NCBI GenBank assembly: GCA_030427965.1
Contig: JAUICD010000001.1
Coordinates: forward strand, 146,625-210,624
Source: Bdellovibrionia bacterium
GTDB taxonomy: Bacteria > Bdellovibrionota > Bdellovibrionia > Bdellovibrionales > JAUICD01
Direction of reading: 5' to 3'
Length of the DNA: 64,000 nt
Below are positions 42,744 through 52,035 of this stretch, one piece after another. The translations under genes and the position numbers were made by a program. The notes beneath the pieces were generated by a model, which was not told the origin of the DNA, made no database searches, and saw nothing but the letters and a program-made list of their open reading frames with translations. Numbering within the stretch: position 1 is the first letter of the stretch; each line of letters starts with the position of its first letter.

Positions 42744-44393
42744 TTGCAAAAATATTTTCAAGGGCTAGCAGCTCAGTTTAAAGAATTTTATAAGAATTTG
42801 ACTCCAACAAAACGGATGTCATTGATGCTATCTGGAGGGATTGTCGCAGTTGCTCTCATGATTATGGGTATGATGGCGACGGGTCGGTCTTATGTCCCGC
42901 TTTTTCGAGATGTGAGTCCTGACAAACTCTCTATGATTCTTGGGAAATTGAAGGAAAAAAACGTCCCCTTCAAGGTGGATGACGGAGGTAAAACAGTTCG
43001 AGTGCCCCCTGAACTTCTGCATTCTACGCAAATGGCGATTATGGCAGAATCTGGATTTGAAGATGTTGGAACTATTGGTCTTGAGTTATTTGAAAAACAA
43101 GATTTTGGAACGACATCCTATCAACAAAGGGTGAATTATCAAAGGGCTCTTCAAGGTGAGTTGATTCGATCTATTAATACACTAGATGTCGTGAAGCAAA
43201 CGAAAGTCATTTTAGCAATGCCTCCAAAGAAAACATTCTTAGAAGAGTCAGCTAAGCCGTCAGCTTCGATTGTTGTAGATCTGTTTCCAGGTAAGCATCT
43301 TACAGAAGACCAAATTAAAGGAATCACACACTTGGTTTCAAGTGCTGTTGAAAATCTTGCTCCAGAAATGGTCACTGTTGTAGATGGAAGAGGAAAGGTT
43401 TTATCTCGGAAATCTGGTGCAACATCGGCCATGTCTTCGGACCTTTTGGAGTTAAAGGCAAAAACTGAGAAAGAACTAGAAGAGCAAATTGAATCTATTC
43501 TATCTCGGGTTGTGGGTGTTGGTAGAGTCATTGCAAGAGTCAATGCTAAGATCAATCTACAAGATATTAAATCTGTTGAAGAAATGGTGGATCCAGATCG
43601 TACAGCGATTCGAAGTGTGCAAAGTGAGGAAGAAAAACTCAATGGTTCTCGCAGTAATCCAACGGGAGTTCCCGGAGCACGAGCCAATTTGCCAGGGGCG
43701 GAAGACACAGGGCAGGTTGGGTTTCGACAAGATGTGAATAAAGAACTAAAAGTCACAAACTATGAAGTTCCCAAAACGATCAAGAACATTCGAGAGGTGC
43801 CTGGTGCGATTGAACAGTTGAGCATTGCAGTTCTTGTGGATGGGCAGTCGGTTTTTGAAAAAACTGAAGGCGGAGAAGGCGCTGAGAAGTGGGAACCTCG
43901 ATCCAAGGAAGAGCTTGTTAAATACGAAGCTCTTGTTAAAAATGCGATTGGATTCAATCAGAAGAGAGGAGATTCGATTTCTGTTGAGAATATTCGCTTT
44001 GCTAAAGAGGATTTTTCAGAATCGGTAAGACTTCTTGATCAATTGGAAAGAAGAAAGATGATTCGTTATGTGGTGAAATGGTCAGCACTTGCTTTTGCGT
44101 TTGCACTTCTTTTCTATCTTGTGATCCGTCCATTTATGAAATGGGTGACAGATAGTTTTCAGGAATCTATTGACGATATGCTACCTAAAACAATTGAAGA
44201 ACTTGAAGAGCTTCAGGCGATTGATAACACACTACCTGGCATGTCAAGCGCGCTTCCAATGTTAGAAGAGGCAATTGATCCAGATAAAGCTGAGAGTGAA
44301 TTATTGAAAGAAAGAATTATGGGATTTATTGATAGAGATGACAAGAAGGCATCTGATGCGTTGTCTTTGTGGTTGATTAGGAGAGATCTATGA
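42744..44393 (+). CDS. fliF: Flagellar MS-ring protein FliF
   Basis: Forms the membrane ring that starts flagellar assembly. 549 residues. First membrane helix MLSGGIVAVALMIMGMMATG, then the YscJ-like ring domains (KLKEKNVPFKVDDGGKTVRV, SYQQRVNYQRALQGELIRSI), a periplasmic beta-collar region, the second helix WSALAFAFALLFYLVIRPFM and a C-terminal tail of about 75 residues for FliG. Starts with TTG after GGGGGC. The stop overlaps the fliG start (ATGA). Confidence 0.97.
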   Translation: MQKYFQGLAAQFKEFYKNLTPTKRMSLMLSGGIVAVALMIMGMMATGRSYVPLFRDVSPDKLSMILGKLKEKNVPFKVDDGGKTVRVPPELLHSTQMAIMAESGFEDVGTIGLELFEKQDFGTTSYQQRVNYQRALQGELIRSINTLDVVKQTKVILAMPPKKTFLEESAKPSASIVVDLFPGKHLTEDQIKGITHLVSSAVENLAPEMVTVVDGRGKVLSRKSGATSAMSSDLLELKAKTEKELEEQIESILSRVVGVGRVIARVNAKINLQDIKSVEEMVDPDRTAIRSVQSEEEKLNGSRSNPTGVPGARANLPGAEDTGQVGFRQDVNKELKVTNYEVPKTIKNIREVPGAIEQLSIAVLVDGQSVFEKTEGGEGAEKWEPRSKEELVKYEALVKNAIGFNQKRGDSISVENIRFAKEDFSESVRLLDQLERRKMIRYVVKWSALAFAFALLFYLVIRPFMKWVTDSFQESIDDMLPKTIEELEELQAIDNTLPGMSSALPMLEEAIDPDKAESELLKERIMGFIDRDDKKASDALSLWLIRRDL

Positions 44394-45433
44394 GTAACAA
44401 GGCCACTCTAAAAAAGATAGAAAACCTAAGATTTGAGAGTTTAAGGGGATTTGAAAAGGCTGCGGTTTTGATCAACTACCTTGGTGCTGATGCTTCCACT
44501 AAGCTTTTTAAATATCTCAATGACAATGATATTCGAAAACTCGTGCAGTTCATGGGGCGTCTGAGGATTGTTCCAGTCTCTCTTACAAAGAAAGTTTTAG
44601 AAGAGTTTTATGAAATGATTAGTGAATCTGAGGAGTATATCTTTAGTGACAATGTGACGAGCAAGGAAAATATTGTAACAGCTGTTGGTGAAGAAAGAGC
44701 AAGAGGGATTCTTGGTCACCTGAGTAGTTCAGCAAATCAAAGAACTTTGGAAAGTTTAGAAGTTGTGGATGCTAAATCTTTGGCTAACTTTCTAATCAAT
44801 GAACATCCACAAACAATTTCTGTGATTCTTTCACATCTTGAGCCAGAGAAAAAAGGTGAAGTGCTGAAGCGTCTTCCTGAAACGCTACAAGCTGAAAGTG
44901 TTCTTCGTATGGCAAATCTAGAATATGTACCACCAGAATTGATCAATGAAATTGATAAGGTTTTAAAAGAGGAACTTTCCAATATGGGAACTGTGGAACA
45001 AGCGGCCCTTGGTGGGGTTCAGCCCGTTGCTGAAATGCTCAACGTTATGGACAAGAATACAGAAACGGCAATTATGTCTCGAATTGAAGAGAAAGATCCA
45101 ATTTTGGCAGAAGAAATTCGCAAATTGATGTTTGTTTTTGAAGATATTATCAAGATTGATGATCGTGGAATTCAAGCGCTTCTTAAAGAGATTGCAAATG
45201 ACAAGCTCTTACTTGCTCTTAAAACTGCAAATGAAGAAATACGAGATAAGATTCTTAAGAATATTTCTTCACGTGCAGCTCAGATGTTGCAAGAGGATCT
45301 TGAATCTATGGGGCCTGCAAGACTCTCAGATGTGGAGTCTGCACAACAAGAGATTGTGAATACAGCAAGACGCCTGGAAGGTGAGGGTAAGATACTCATT
45401 GCTCGAGGTGGGTCTGATGATGCGCTTGTATAA
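44390..45433 (+). CDS. fliG: Flagellar motor switch protein FliG
   Basis: Rotor protein linking the MS ring, the FliM/FliN ring and the stator. 347 residues. The N-terminal domain (RGFEKAAVLINYLGADASTK), the middle domain with the EHPQTISVILSHL motif and the C-terminal torque helix region (DDRGIQALLKEIANDKLLLA) are all present. Coupled to fliF by ATGA. Confidence 0.97.
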   Translation: MSNKATLKKIENLRFESLRGFEKAAVLINYLGADASTKLFKYLNDNDIRKLVQFMGRLRIVPVSLTKKVLEEFYEMISESEEYIFSDNVTSKENIVTAVGEERARGILGHLSSSANQRTLESLEVVDAKSLANFLINEHPQTISVILSHLEPEKKGEVLKRLPETLQAESVLRMANLEYVPPELINEIDKVLKEELSNMGTVEQAALGGVQPVAEMLNVMDKNTETAIMSRIEEKDPILAEEIRKLMFVFEDIIKIDDRGIQALLKEIANDKLLLALKTANEEIRDKILKNISSRAAQMLQEDLESMGPARLSDVESAQQEIVNTARRLEGEGKILIARGGSDDALV

Positions 45434-45450
45434 TTTTTTGGGGGAAAAAG

Positions 45451-46221
45451 TTGGAATCAAAAATTATTGAGGATGGCGAAGAAGGGGTAAACTCTGTTTT
45501 AGAGTTCAAACCAAGGAAGCTTGAAAAATTTGTAACGCAAGAAGTGACAGAGTTTCTTTCAAATCAAAGAGAATCGAAAAACACGTTCAAAATGAGCGAT
45601 GTTGTATCAGAGATCACAGGTGTAAAAGAAGTTGAACGTTCTGAAATTGAAAAAAGAATTGAAGAAGCGGCACTTATTAAACTGGAGACGATTCAAGAGG
45701 AAGCTTACCAAAAAGCATATGAACTTGGAAAAGAAGAGGGACATGCTCAATCTTTGAAAGAGAATCAAGAAAAAATTGATGCCCAATTGAAACAAGTCAC
45801 AGAAGTTGTGGAAAGTATTGAACAAATGAAAATGGATCTACTTTCTCAAAATGAAGCTCAGTTTATTCGATTGATCTATCATATTGCAAAAGAAATTGCG
45901 ATGGAAGAGATCAACAAAAATGATGAGAGGATCATAGGTGTTTTAAAAGAATGTATGAAATCTGCACAGTCAGATGAGAACATACTTATTCGAATATCAA
46001 ATGAAGATTTGGAAAGCTTTAAAAATCTCAAAGACTCTCTTCCCAAAGAAATTGAATTCTTAAAAGACGCAAGCTTTGAAGGACAGGAAGATATAGAACG
46101 GGGCGGATGTATTATTGAAACAAACTACGGGGTAATTGATGCTTCACTTGAACAAAGAGTGAAAAAGGTTTGGGAAACTCTTGATGCAAAAAAACCGAAA
46201 TCCTCTGGTGAGAAAAACTGA
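45451..46221 (+). CDS. fliH: Flagellar assembly protein FliH
   Basis: Cytoplasmic regulator of the export ATPase FliI. 256 residues starting with TTG after GGGGGAA. Long helical part with EEAYQKAYELGKEEGHAQSL, then a compact C-terminal domain (LIYHIAKEIAMEEINKNDER) as in FliH/SctL. The stop and the fliI start share one base. Confidence 0.9.
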   Translation: MESKIIEDGEEGVNSVLEFKPRKLEKFVTQEVTEFLSNQRESKNTFKMSDVVSEITGVKEVERSEIEKRIEEAALIKLETIQEEAYQKAYELGKEEGHAQSLKENQEKIDAQLKQVTEVVESIEQMKMDLLSQNEAQFIRLIYHIAKEIAMEEINKNDERIIGVLKECMKSAQSDENILIRISNEDLESFKNLKDSLPKEIEFLKDASFEGQEDIERGGCIIETNYGVIDASLEQRVKKVWETLDAKKPKSSGEKN

Positions 46222-47558
46222 TGGCATATGAATTGAATCTTTCAAAGTATCACAATGCTCTCAGATCTTCTCCATCAGTGAAAGAAATTGGAAAGCTCAC
46301 AAAAGTGACAGGTTTCTTGCTTGAAGGTTATCTTCCGGGAGCAACTTTGGGAGGGATTTGCAAAATCACTCCACGTATGGAATCAAATTTTTTCTATGCT
46401 GAGATTGTTGGGTTTCGAGATAGAAACGTTTTATTTATGCCTTTAAGTGAAATGCAAAACGTTGGAATGGGTGCACAAATTATTCTGGAAAAACAAATGG
46501 CAACAGTTTCTGTTGGAAAAAACTTGTTGGGACGTGTGTTAGATGGACTAGGGCAAGTCATAGATGAAAAAGAAAGCCCAGACTTGGATGATGAAGTTTC
46601 CATATATTCAGAAGCTCCCAATGCTTTAACTCGACCTGTGATTCGTGAACCTTTGGATCTGGGTGTAAAAGCCGTCAATGGCCTTACAACCCTTGGTAAG
46701 GGACAGCGTATGGGTATTATGGCTGGTTCTGGTGTAGGAAAATCTGTGCTTTTGGGGATGATGGCACGGGAATCTAAATCTGATGTGAATGTGATTGCTC
46801 TTATAGGTGAGCGTGGCCGTGAGGTTAGGGAGTTTATTGAAGATATTCTAGGTGAAGAGGGAATGAAGAAATCTGTTGTTGTTGTTGTGACAAGTGACAA
46901 GAGTCCACTACTTAGAATGAGAGGGGCCTTTGTAGCGACTGCTATTGCTGAATACTTCTCGAGTCTTGGGAAAGATGTTCTTTTTATGATGGATTCTGTG
47001 ACTCGATTTGCAATGGCCCAAAGGGAAATTGGCCTTAATATTGGAGAACCACCAACAACGAAAGGATACACACCAAGTGTGTTTTCACTGCTTCCAAAAC
47101 TTTTGGAAAGAGCTGGAAATTTTGAGAACAAAGGAAGTATTACGGGAATCTATTCTGTGCTTGTCGAAGGGGACGACTTAGATGAACCTATTTCAGACGC
47201 AGTACGTTCTATTGTAGATGGTCATATTGTACTGGATCGTGGTTTAGCTCATCGTGGACACTTTCCAGCAATAGATGTTTTGAAAAGTACAAGTCGAGTT
47301 ATGCGCAATGTTGTGTCTCCTGAGTTTTCTAGAAAAGCTCAATTTATTAGAGAGCAACTGGCCAATTACAAAGAAGCTGAAGATTTGATCAATATTGGTG
47401 CTTATAGAGAAGGCAGTAATCCTAAAATTGACATGGCGATTCAGAGTTATGAAGTTATCAATGATTTTTTGAAGCAAAGCTTGGGTGAGCATTATGAATT
47501 GAATCTGTGTGAATCAGAGATGGAGAGCATCATGAGTCGAGCTGGGGGCGAGCCGTGA
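46221..47558 (+). CDS. fliI: Flagellum-specific ATP synthase FliI
   Basis: Hexameric ATPase of the flagellar type III export apparatus, 445 residues. F1-beta-like core with Walker A GIMAGSGVGKSVLLGM, VNVIALIGERGREVREFIED and Walker B region KDVLFMMDSVTRFAMAQREI. Typical export-ATPase segment GEPPTTKGYTPSVFSLLPKL. The gene overlaps fliJ (GTGA). Confidence 0.97.
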   Translation: MAYELNLSKYHNALRSSPSVKEIGKLTKVTGFLLEGYLPGATLGGICKITPRMESNFFYAEIVGFRDRNVLFMPLSEMQNVGMGAQIILEKQMATVSVGKNLLGRVLDGLGQVIDEKESPDLDDEVSIYSEAPNALTRPVIREPLDLGVKAVNGLTTLGKGQRMGIMAGSGVGKSVLLGMMARESKSDVNVIALIGERGREVREFIEDILGEEGMKKSVVVVVTSDKSPLLRMRGAFVATAIAEYFSSLGKDVLFMMDSVTRFAMAQREIGLNIGEPPTTKGYTPSVFSLLPKLLERAGNFENKGSITGIYSVLVEGDDLDEPISDAVRSIVDGHIVLDRGLAHRGHFPAIDVLKSTSRVMRNVVSPEFSRKAQFIREQLANYKEAEDLINIGAYREGSNPKIDMAIQSYEVINDFLKQSLGEHYELNLCESEMESIMSRAGGEP

Positions 47559-48010
47559 AGTTTCAATTTACCCTAGAAAAGGTTTTGCATCACAAAAAGA
47601 TTCAAGAGGATGTAGCAAAAAAAGATTTTACAGAAGCACAGGTGGCTGTCGATCTTGAATTGGAGAAGAAGCGCAAGATGGAGCGATCGATATACCTATC
47701 TCGTAAGAAAAGCTTTGATCTTCAAAGACAGGGGGGGGCAGAGGCTCACTCGCTTCAAAGTATTGAAGAGTATATTGTACTAGAAACAGAGAGAATCAAA
47801 GCTCAGGATCATCAAATAGAAATTGCGATAGAGCAACTTGAACAGAAAAGAGAGATTCTTGTACAAGCTGGGAAAGAGTTTAAAGCTTTAGAGAAACTCA
47901 AAGAGAAGAGATTTAAAGATTTTAAAAATAAAAAGAGAAAACACGAAGCAAAACAACTGGATGATATAGTGACTATGCGGAGCAAGGGAGTTGTGAGATA
48001 TGGGCAATGA
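47555..48010 (+). CDS. fliJ: Flagellar export chaperone FliJ
   Basis: Coiled-coil stalk protein of the export ATPase, 151 residues, GTG start overlapping the fliI stop. Almost wholly helical: KFQFTLEKVLHHKKIQEDVA at the N terminus is the recognisable FliJ sequence. Identification rests on that and on gene order. It overlaps the following MotE-like gene by 11 bp. Confidence 0.85.
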   Translation: MKFQFTLEKVLHHKKIQEDVAKKDFTEAQVAVDLELEKKRKMERSIYLSRKKSFDLQRQGGAEAHSLQSIEEYIVLETERIKAQDHQIEIAIEQLEQKREILVQAGKEFKALEKLKEKRFKDFKNKKRKHEAKQLDDIVTMRSKGVVRYGQ

Positions 48011-48767
48011 ATATAAGGACTTTTTTAAAAAGAAGGTGGAGCAAAGGCGACCTCGGTCCAAATCCGTTCGTTTAAACCCTAAAAAGAAGAATAAAAAACA
48101 AAGTACAACCAGAAAATCCAAGTATGAATTTCCCGTCGCTGCAGTTTTGGTAACTTCACTTGGTGTGATTGTTGGACTTTGGGCCTCATATGATATCGAG
48201 AAAGTGGAAGAATGGATAGACGCAGTTGAGGTTGGGGTGTATTCGAAATCTCATGCACAAACTAAAGGTGGGGAAGAAAAGTCCAAGCCTAAAGGTAGTG
48301 ATGAGGCAAATACTTCCTCAGTGAAGGACGTTGCAAAACAAGAAACTAAGGCAAAAAAAGATAGCTGGACACCAGAAGAAGTCGCTCTTTTCAAGAAGTT
48401 AGATGAAAGAAAAACAAAATTGGATCTGAGGGAAGCTGAACTCGTTAAGTTGGAAGAGGAATTGCAAAGACAAAAGGGAATGTTGGAAGAAAGAATGAAA
48501 GAACTCGATCAAGTAAGAAATGAGATTGCAGGTCAATTGCAAGATAGAGTTGAGGTGGACCAACAGCGAGTGACGAAACTTGTGGATGTGTATTCAAATA
48601 TGAAACCATTGAATGCGGCAAAGGTTTTTGAAAAATTGGATGAAGATTTGGCTATAGAAGTTTTGGGGAACATGAAAAAGAAAAGTGCAGCAGATATTCT
48701 GAACTTATTGTCTTCAGATAAGGCGCAGCGTCTTTCTGAGAAATATGCAGGATATAAGAGGAGGTAA
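48000..48767 (+). CDS. MotE-like flagellar protein
   Basis: A 255-residue protein with one N-terminal membrane helix (FPVAAVLVTSLGVIVGLWAS), a basic cytoplasmic head (48000-48120) and a periplasmic coiled coil. It ends in a domain resembling the MgtE intracellular N domain (YSNMKPLNAAKVFEKLDEDL, KSAADILNLLSSDKAQRLSE). This is the architecture of MotE, which in alphaproteobacteria folds the stator partner MotC; similar genes stand between fliJ and fliK in many operons. Precise role here is inferred. Confidence 0.75.
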   Translation: MGNEYKDFFKKKVEQRRPRSKSVRLNPKKKNKKQSTTRKSKYEFPVAAVLVTSLGVIVGLWASYDIEKVEEWIDAVEVGVYSKSHAQTKGGEEKSKPKGSDEANTSSVKDVAKQETKAKKDSWTPEEVALFKKLDERKTKLDLREAELVKLEEELQRQKGMLEERMKELDQVRNEIAGQLQDRVEVDQQRVTKLVDVYSNMKPLNAAKVFEKLDEDLAIEVLGNMKKKSAADILNLLSSDKAQRLSEKYAGYKRR

Positions 48768-48773
48768 GAACCA

Positions 48774-50540
48774 ATGGTCAACAGTAAGTTGGGTGGATTC
48801 GAACTAAACAAAAGAATCCTAGACAGAGCAAGTCCGAGAGAATCTTCGGATATTCAAGCTCAAAATCAATCAAGGAAAGATTCAAAGCCTATGAGTTCTG
48901 AGAGCTCAAAGAGTTTTGATGATTCGCTTAGAAAGGAAGCTGCTCAAGAGAGAAGAGATCTTCCTGGTGATGGGCGTGTTTCAAAAACTCTTGAGTCTCG
49001 AGAATTGGATAGACCCACTGAGAATTCAGGAAGAGTGGGAAGTAATATTGAAAACGAACAGTTGAATGAAGGTTCTCTGACTCGTAGCAAAGTGTCTCTT
49101 CCAGAGGAAGAGGAAGATCAGATTCAAAAGCCCGTTCTAGATTTCATGGACTCTATGGAGAGTGAATTTGGAATAGGCCCAGAGAGACTTCTTGGGGCAA
49201 TGGCAAATATGACAGATGATGAACTTCTGAATCCTCCAAATGAAACAATTGATAGGTTTATGGAAAACTTAGAGCTTCCTCCTGAAGATCATCAAAAAGC
49301 CATTGGTCTTTATAAGAACATGCTTCAAGAAATTGACAAAGTTGATACAAAAAGTGGGAAATTTGAACAAGAAGTCAAAATGGAAGTTTTATCTCCTCAG
49401 GAACTGCGTGAGAAAAAACTTTTGAGATCTATAGAAAAACTCAATAAAAAGTTTTTCCTGAATGACACCCGCCCTTCTTATGGAAAAGGTCAAAAAATAC
49501 AAAATGAAAAAGTAGAAGATCCTGTAGATCAAATCAATAAAGATTTTATAAATACAAAATTAAATTCAAAAACTCAAAATCAAACAAAACAGCAAGTTGT
49601 TCCGCAACAGAGCTATGCACCTCAGGTGAAAACTCAAAATCAAGAGAACTCGCAAAAGATACATCAGTCGAATGTGGATTCAAAGCTTGCGGCTATGGGG
49701 ATTACAAGTGCAGCCTCTATTGAGGCAAGTCGTACAGCGGGAACTGGCGCCAATTCTATAGACCAGACTGGTAAGATGGATATATCCGGAATGCAAATGC
49801 AACCAATGAATGTTCAGGCTTCAGAGAGCAATGGCTTGAATTTACAGTCAGACTCACAGAGTGGATTTAATACATCAGACAATTCCGGACAAATGGCACA
49901 GTTCAATGAACTGAACAAAGCTGACGTTGAAGCAGATCCACAACTTGCTGAAGAAGGAGCTGTATTTAGTGTGGAAGGTGAAACTCAAGGAAATGAAACA
50001 CAGGTGAAAAAGACTGAGCTTTTCACTAGAACGGAACCAACTCAATCTGAACGTGTTAGTAATTTACGAGAAATTGCTCAAGGAGCACGAGCTTTGGTAC
50101 GTCAGGGCGGTGGGGAAATGACTGTGAATCTTAACCCTGAAGGCATGGGTGAGCTTCAACTCAAGGTGAATGTTGCTCAAGGCAAAGTAGATGTTCAAAT
50201 GCTCACAAGCAACTCTGAAGTTAAAAAACATATTGAACAAAACTTAAATGATCTTCGTGTGGGAATGTCCGATCAAAAATTGAATCTTGATTCAGTAAAG
50301 GTTGAAGTTTCAGATCAAATTCGACAAGAAATGGATATGAACAATCAACAAGAACATGGTCGACAAAATGCACGTGAGTTCTTGCAACAGTTTCGAGATC
50401 AAAACCAATCTTTTCGAAATGCATTTTTTACGGGACCAGATCGAGGACCAACTGAACCGCGTGAACGACCTGAGGTCAAGCCAGAAGATGGAGCTTCAAG
50501 GAGCTCGGGGCGATCTAAACACATTGATGTGATTGCTTGA
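48774..50540 (+). CDS. fliK: Flagellar hook-length control protein FliK
   Basis: Molecular ruler and export-specificity switch. 588 residues, mostly disordered and Gln/Asn/Ser-rich, as expected for FliK rulers. The Flg_hook C-terminal domain (about residues 440-530) is clear: GGGEMTVNLNPEGMGELQLK then VNVAQGKVDVQMLTSNSEVK and LGMSDQ-like DLRVGMSDQKLNLDSVKV. AGGAGG lies about 10 nt before the ATG. Confidence 0.9.
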   Translation: MVNSKLGGFELNKRILDRASPRESSDIQAQNQSRKDSKPMSSESSKSFDDSLRKEAAQERRDLPGDGRVSKTLESRELDRPTENSGRVGSNIENEQLNEGSLTRSKVSLPEEEEDQIQKPVLDFMDSMESEFGIGPERLLGAMANMTDDELLNPPNETIDRFMENLELPPEDHQKAIGLYKNMLQEIDKVDTKSGKFEQEVKMEVLSPQELREKKLLRSIEKLNKKFFLNDTRPSYGKGQKIQNEKVEDPVDQINKDFINTKLNSKTQNQTKQQVVPQQSYAPQVKTQNQENSQKIHQSNVDSKLAAMGITSAASIEASRTAGTGANSIDQTGKMDISGMQMQPMNVQASESNGLNLQSDSQSGFNTSDNSGQMAQFNELNKADVEADPQLAEEGAVFSVEGETQGNETQVKKTELFTRTEPTQSERVSNLREIAQGARALVRQGGGEMTVNLNPEGMGELQLKVNVAQGKVDVQMLTSNSEVKKHIEQNLNDLRVGMSDQKLNLDSVKVEVSDQIRQEMDMNNQQEHGRQNAREFLQQFRDQNQSFRNAFFTGPDRGPTEPRERPEVKPEDGASRSSGRSKHIDVIA

Positions 50541-50557
50541 AGAGGGAGTGAATTGAT

Positions 50558-51547
50558 ATGATGAGTTTAAAGTCATCTACAAAGCATTATTCAGATGCTC
50601 CGCAGCCGAGTGGATTAAAGGGACCAACGAAGAAAAACCTAGATGCTCGAGCTGAGAAAGAGGTTCTTCAAGGTAAAGATGTTGGAACTTATCTCAATCA
50701 AATAGCAGATCCCAACTGGGTAGATCCGGCAAAGATGCGTAAAGTCGGTGGCGACAATCTTGATAAAGATGCGTTTATGAAACTGATGCTCGCTCAAATC
50801 AAACACCAAGACCCAATGAATCCAATGGAGTCTCATGATATGGCAGCTCAACTTGCACAATTTAGCCAACTTGAGCAACTCACAAACCTGAATGGAACTG
50901 TTACGGATATGGCAGCTGGACAAAAACCAGCGGCAGAGTTTCAGGCATTAAACTTTATTGGAAAATCCGTCAATGTGGATACGAGTCGTGTGATTCGTTC
51001 TAAAGGCGATATCAATCATGAAATTCGGTTTCGTCTTCCAGCTGATGCTAAGGAAATGAAGATTGTTGTAAAAGATCTTGCTGGTAAGATTATCAAAACT
51101 TTTGATAAAACAGATGTAAAGCAAGGTGATATGAAGTTCTCTTGGGTTGGAAATACTGACGATGGAGATATCGCTCCGGCAGGTGAATATAAATTCACTG
51201 TTGAGGCCAAATCTGAAACAGGACAGAAGCTTCATGTTGCGACAGCATTTAAGGGCAAAGTCACGGGTCTTAATTTTACCAAAGAAGGACCTGTACTTAT
51301 GGTCGGGGACCAGTCGTTTAAAATCAATGACATACAGAAAATCGAAGATTCTCAGTTGAAAGATAGTGAACAGAAAGGAGACAATAAGAAAGTTGCACCT
51401 GGAAAAGCGGAAGTTGTGAAGGGTGGAGCTGAGGAAATAGAGAAGAAAAACCATCTGGAGAGCGTTGCAATGGCAAGTGGATTAAAGAACAAAATTGCAA
51501 AAGCAGAGGAGATGGCTAAAGGAGGTGGGGGAGATGGCTCAAATTAA
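50558..51547 (+). CDS. flgD: Flagellar hook-capping protein FlgD
   Basis: Cap that directs hook subunit assembly. 329 residues, longer than the usual 220-240. The N-terminal export/cap motif KDAFMKLMLAQIKHQDPMNP then QLAQFSQLEQLTNLNG is clear. A central Tudor/FnIII-like part (FRLPADAKEMKIVVKDLAGK, DGDIAPAGEYKFTVEAKSE) follows. An extra charged, Lys/Glu-rich tail (about 255-329, SEQKGDNKKVAPGKAEVVKG) has no counterpart I know in FlgD. It overlaps the next gene by 14 bp. Confidence 0.93.
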   Translation: MMSLKSSTKHYSDAPQPSGLKGPTKKNLDARAEKEVLQGKDVGTYLNQIADPNWVDPAKMRKVGGDNLDKDAFMKLMLAQIKHQDPMNPMESHDMAAQLAQFSQLEQLTNLNGTVTDMAAGQKPAAEFQALNFIGKSVNVDTSRVIRSKGDINHEIRFRLPADAKEMKIVVKDLAGKIIKTFDKTDVKQGDMKFSWVGNTDDGDIAPAGEYKFTVEAKSETGQKLHVATAFKGKVTGLNFTKEGPVLMVGDQSFKINDIQKIEDSQLKDSEQKGDNKKVAPGKAEVVKGGAEEIEKKNHLESVAMASGLKNKIAKAEEMAKGGGGDGSN

Positions 51548-51947
51548 CTCAGGGTCTTCAAACTTATCACGAATCAATGGGGCAATTCCGAAGGAACTCG
51601 ACACACAAAAGCGTGTTGATAAAAATGGTCCGGGCTTTGATGAGGTTCTAAAAGAGCAAATCAAAAAAGCGGATATATCCAAACCGGAAGTTGCAGATGT
51701 TAAATTTTCAAAACATGCGATTGAAAGAATGCAATCTAGGGGTATTTCATTAAAACCCGAAGAAATGACATCTCTTTCCAATGCAGTTAAGAAAGCAAAC
51801 GAAAAGGGGGCAAAGGAAACGTTAGTGCTAACAGATAAGGCGGCTTTTGTGGTGAGTGCAAAAAATAACACTGTGATCACTGCAATAGATAAAGCGCTTA
51901 TGAAAGAAAATGTGTTTACAAATATTGATAGTACAGTAGTGATTTAA
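51534..51947 (+). CDS. TIGR02530-like flagellar operon protein
   Basis: A 137-residue protein matching the small protein often found between flgD and flgE. Signature segment SKHAIERMQSRGISLKPEEM, then AAFVVSAKNNTVITAID. Function unknown in the literature I know; gene position links it to hook assembly. ATG 51534 follows AAAGGAGGTGGGG; the longer frame from 51495 lies inside flgD. N-terminal 40 residues are disordered. Confidence 0.82.
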   Translation: MAQINSGSSNLSRINGAIPKELDTQKRVDKNGPGFDEVLKEQIKKADISKPEVADVKFSKHAIERMQSRGISLKPEEMTSLSNAVKKANEKGAKETLVLTDKAAFVVSAKNNTVITAIDKALMKENVFTNIDSTVVI

Positions 51948-51955
51948 ATTTAAAC

Positions 51956-52033
51956 GAGAAGCTGGACCTCTTTTGAGGGGGCTTCTCCCAGGCAGTCGCT
52001 GAGTGAACGAAGCGGCGGACACATGGAGGTGTC
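51956..52033 (+). promoter_or_regulatory. Structured leader of flgE
   Basis: The 88-bp gap before flgE holds a hairpin GAGAAGC/GCTTCTC (51956-51962 with 51981-51987), whose inner part adds CCTC/GAGG around a TTTT loop. Right before the ATG there is a second hairpin GACAC/GTGTC (52018-52022 with 52029-52033) whose loop exposes the Shine-Dalgarno GGAG. Attenuation or mRNA-stability control of hook protein is possible. Confidence 0.4.
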
Positions 52034-52035
52034 TT

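Noticed and set aside
43151..43756. Long minus-strand open frame opposite fliF
   Set aside because: Shadow of the coding strand; fliF is unambiguous there.
46394..47131. 245-codon minus-strand frame opposite fliI
   Set aside because: Antisense shadow; composition follows fliI codons.
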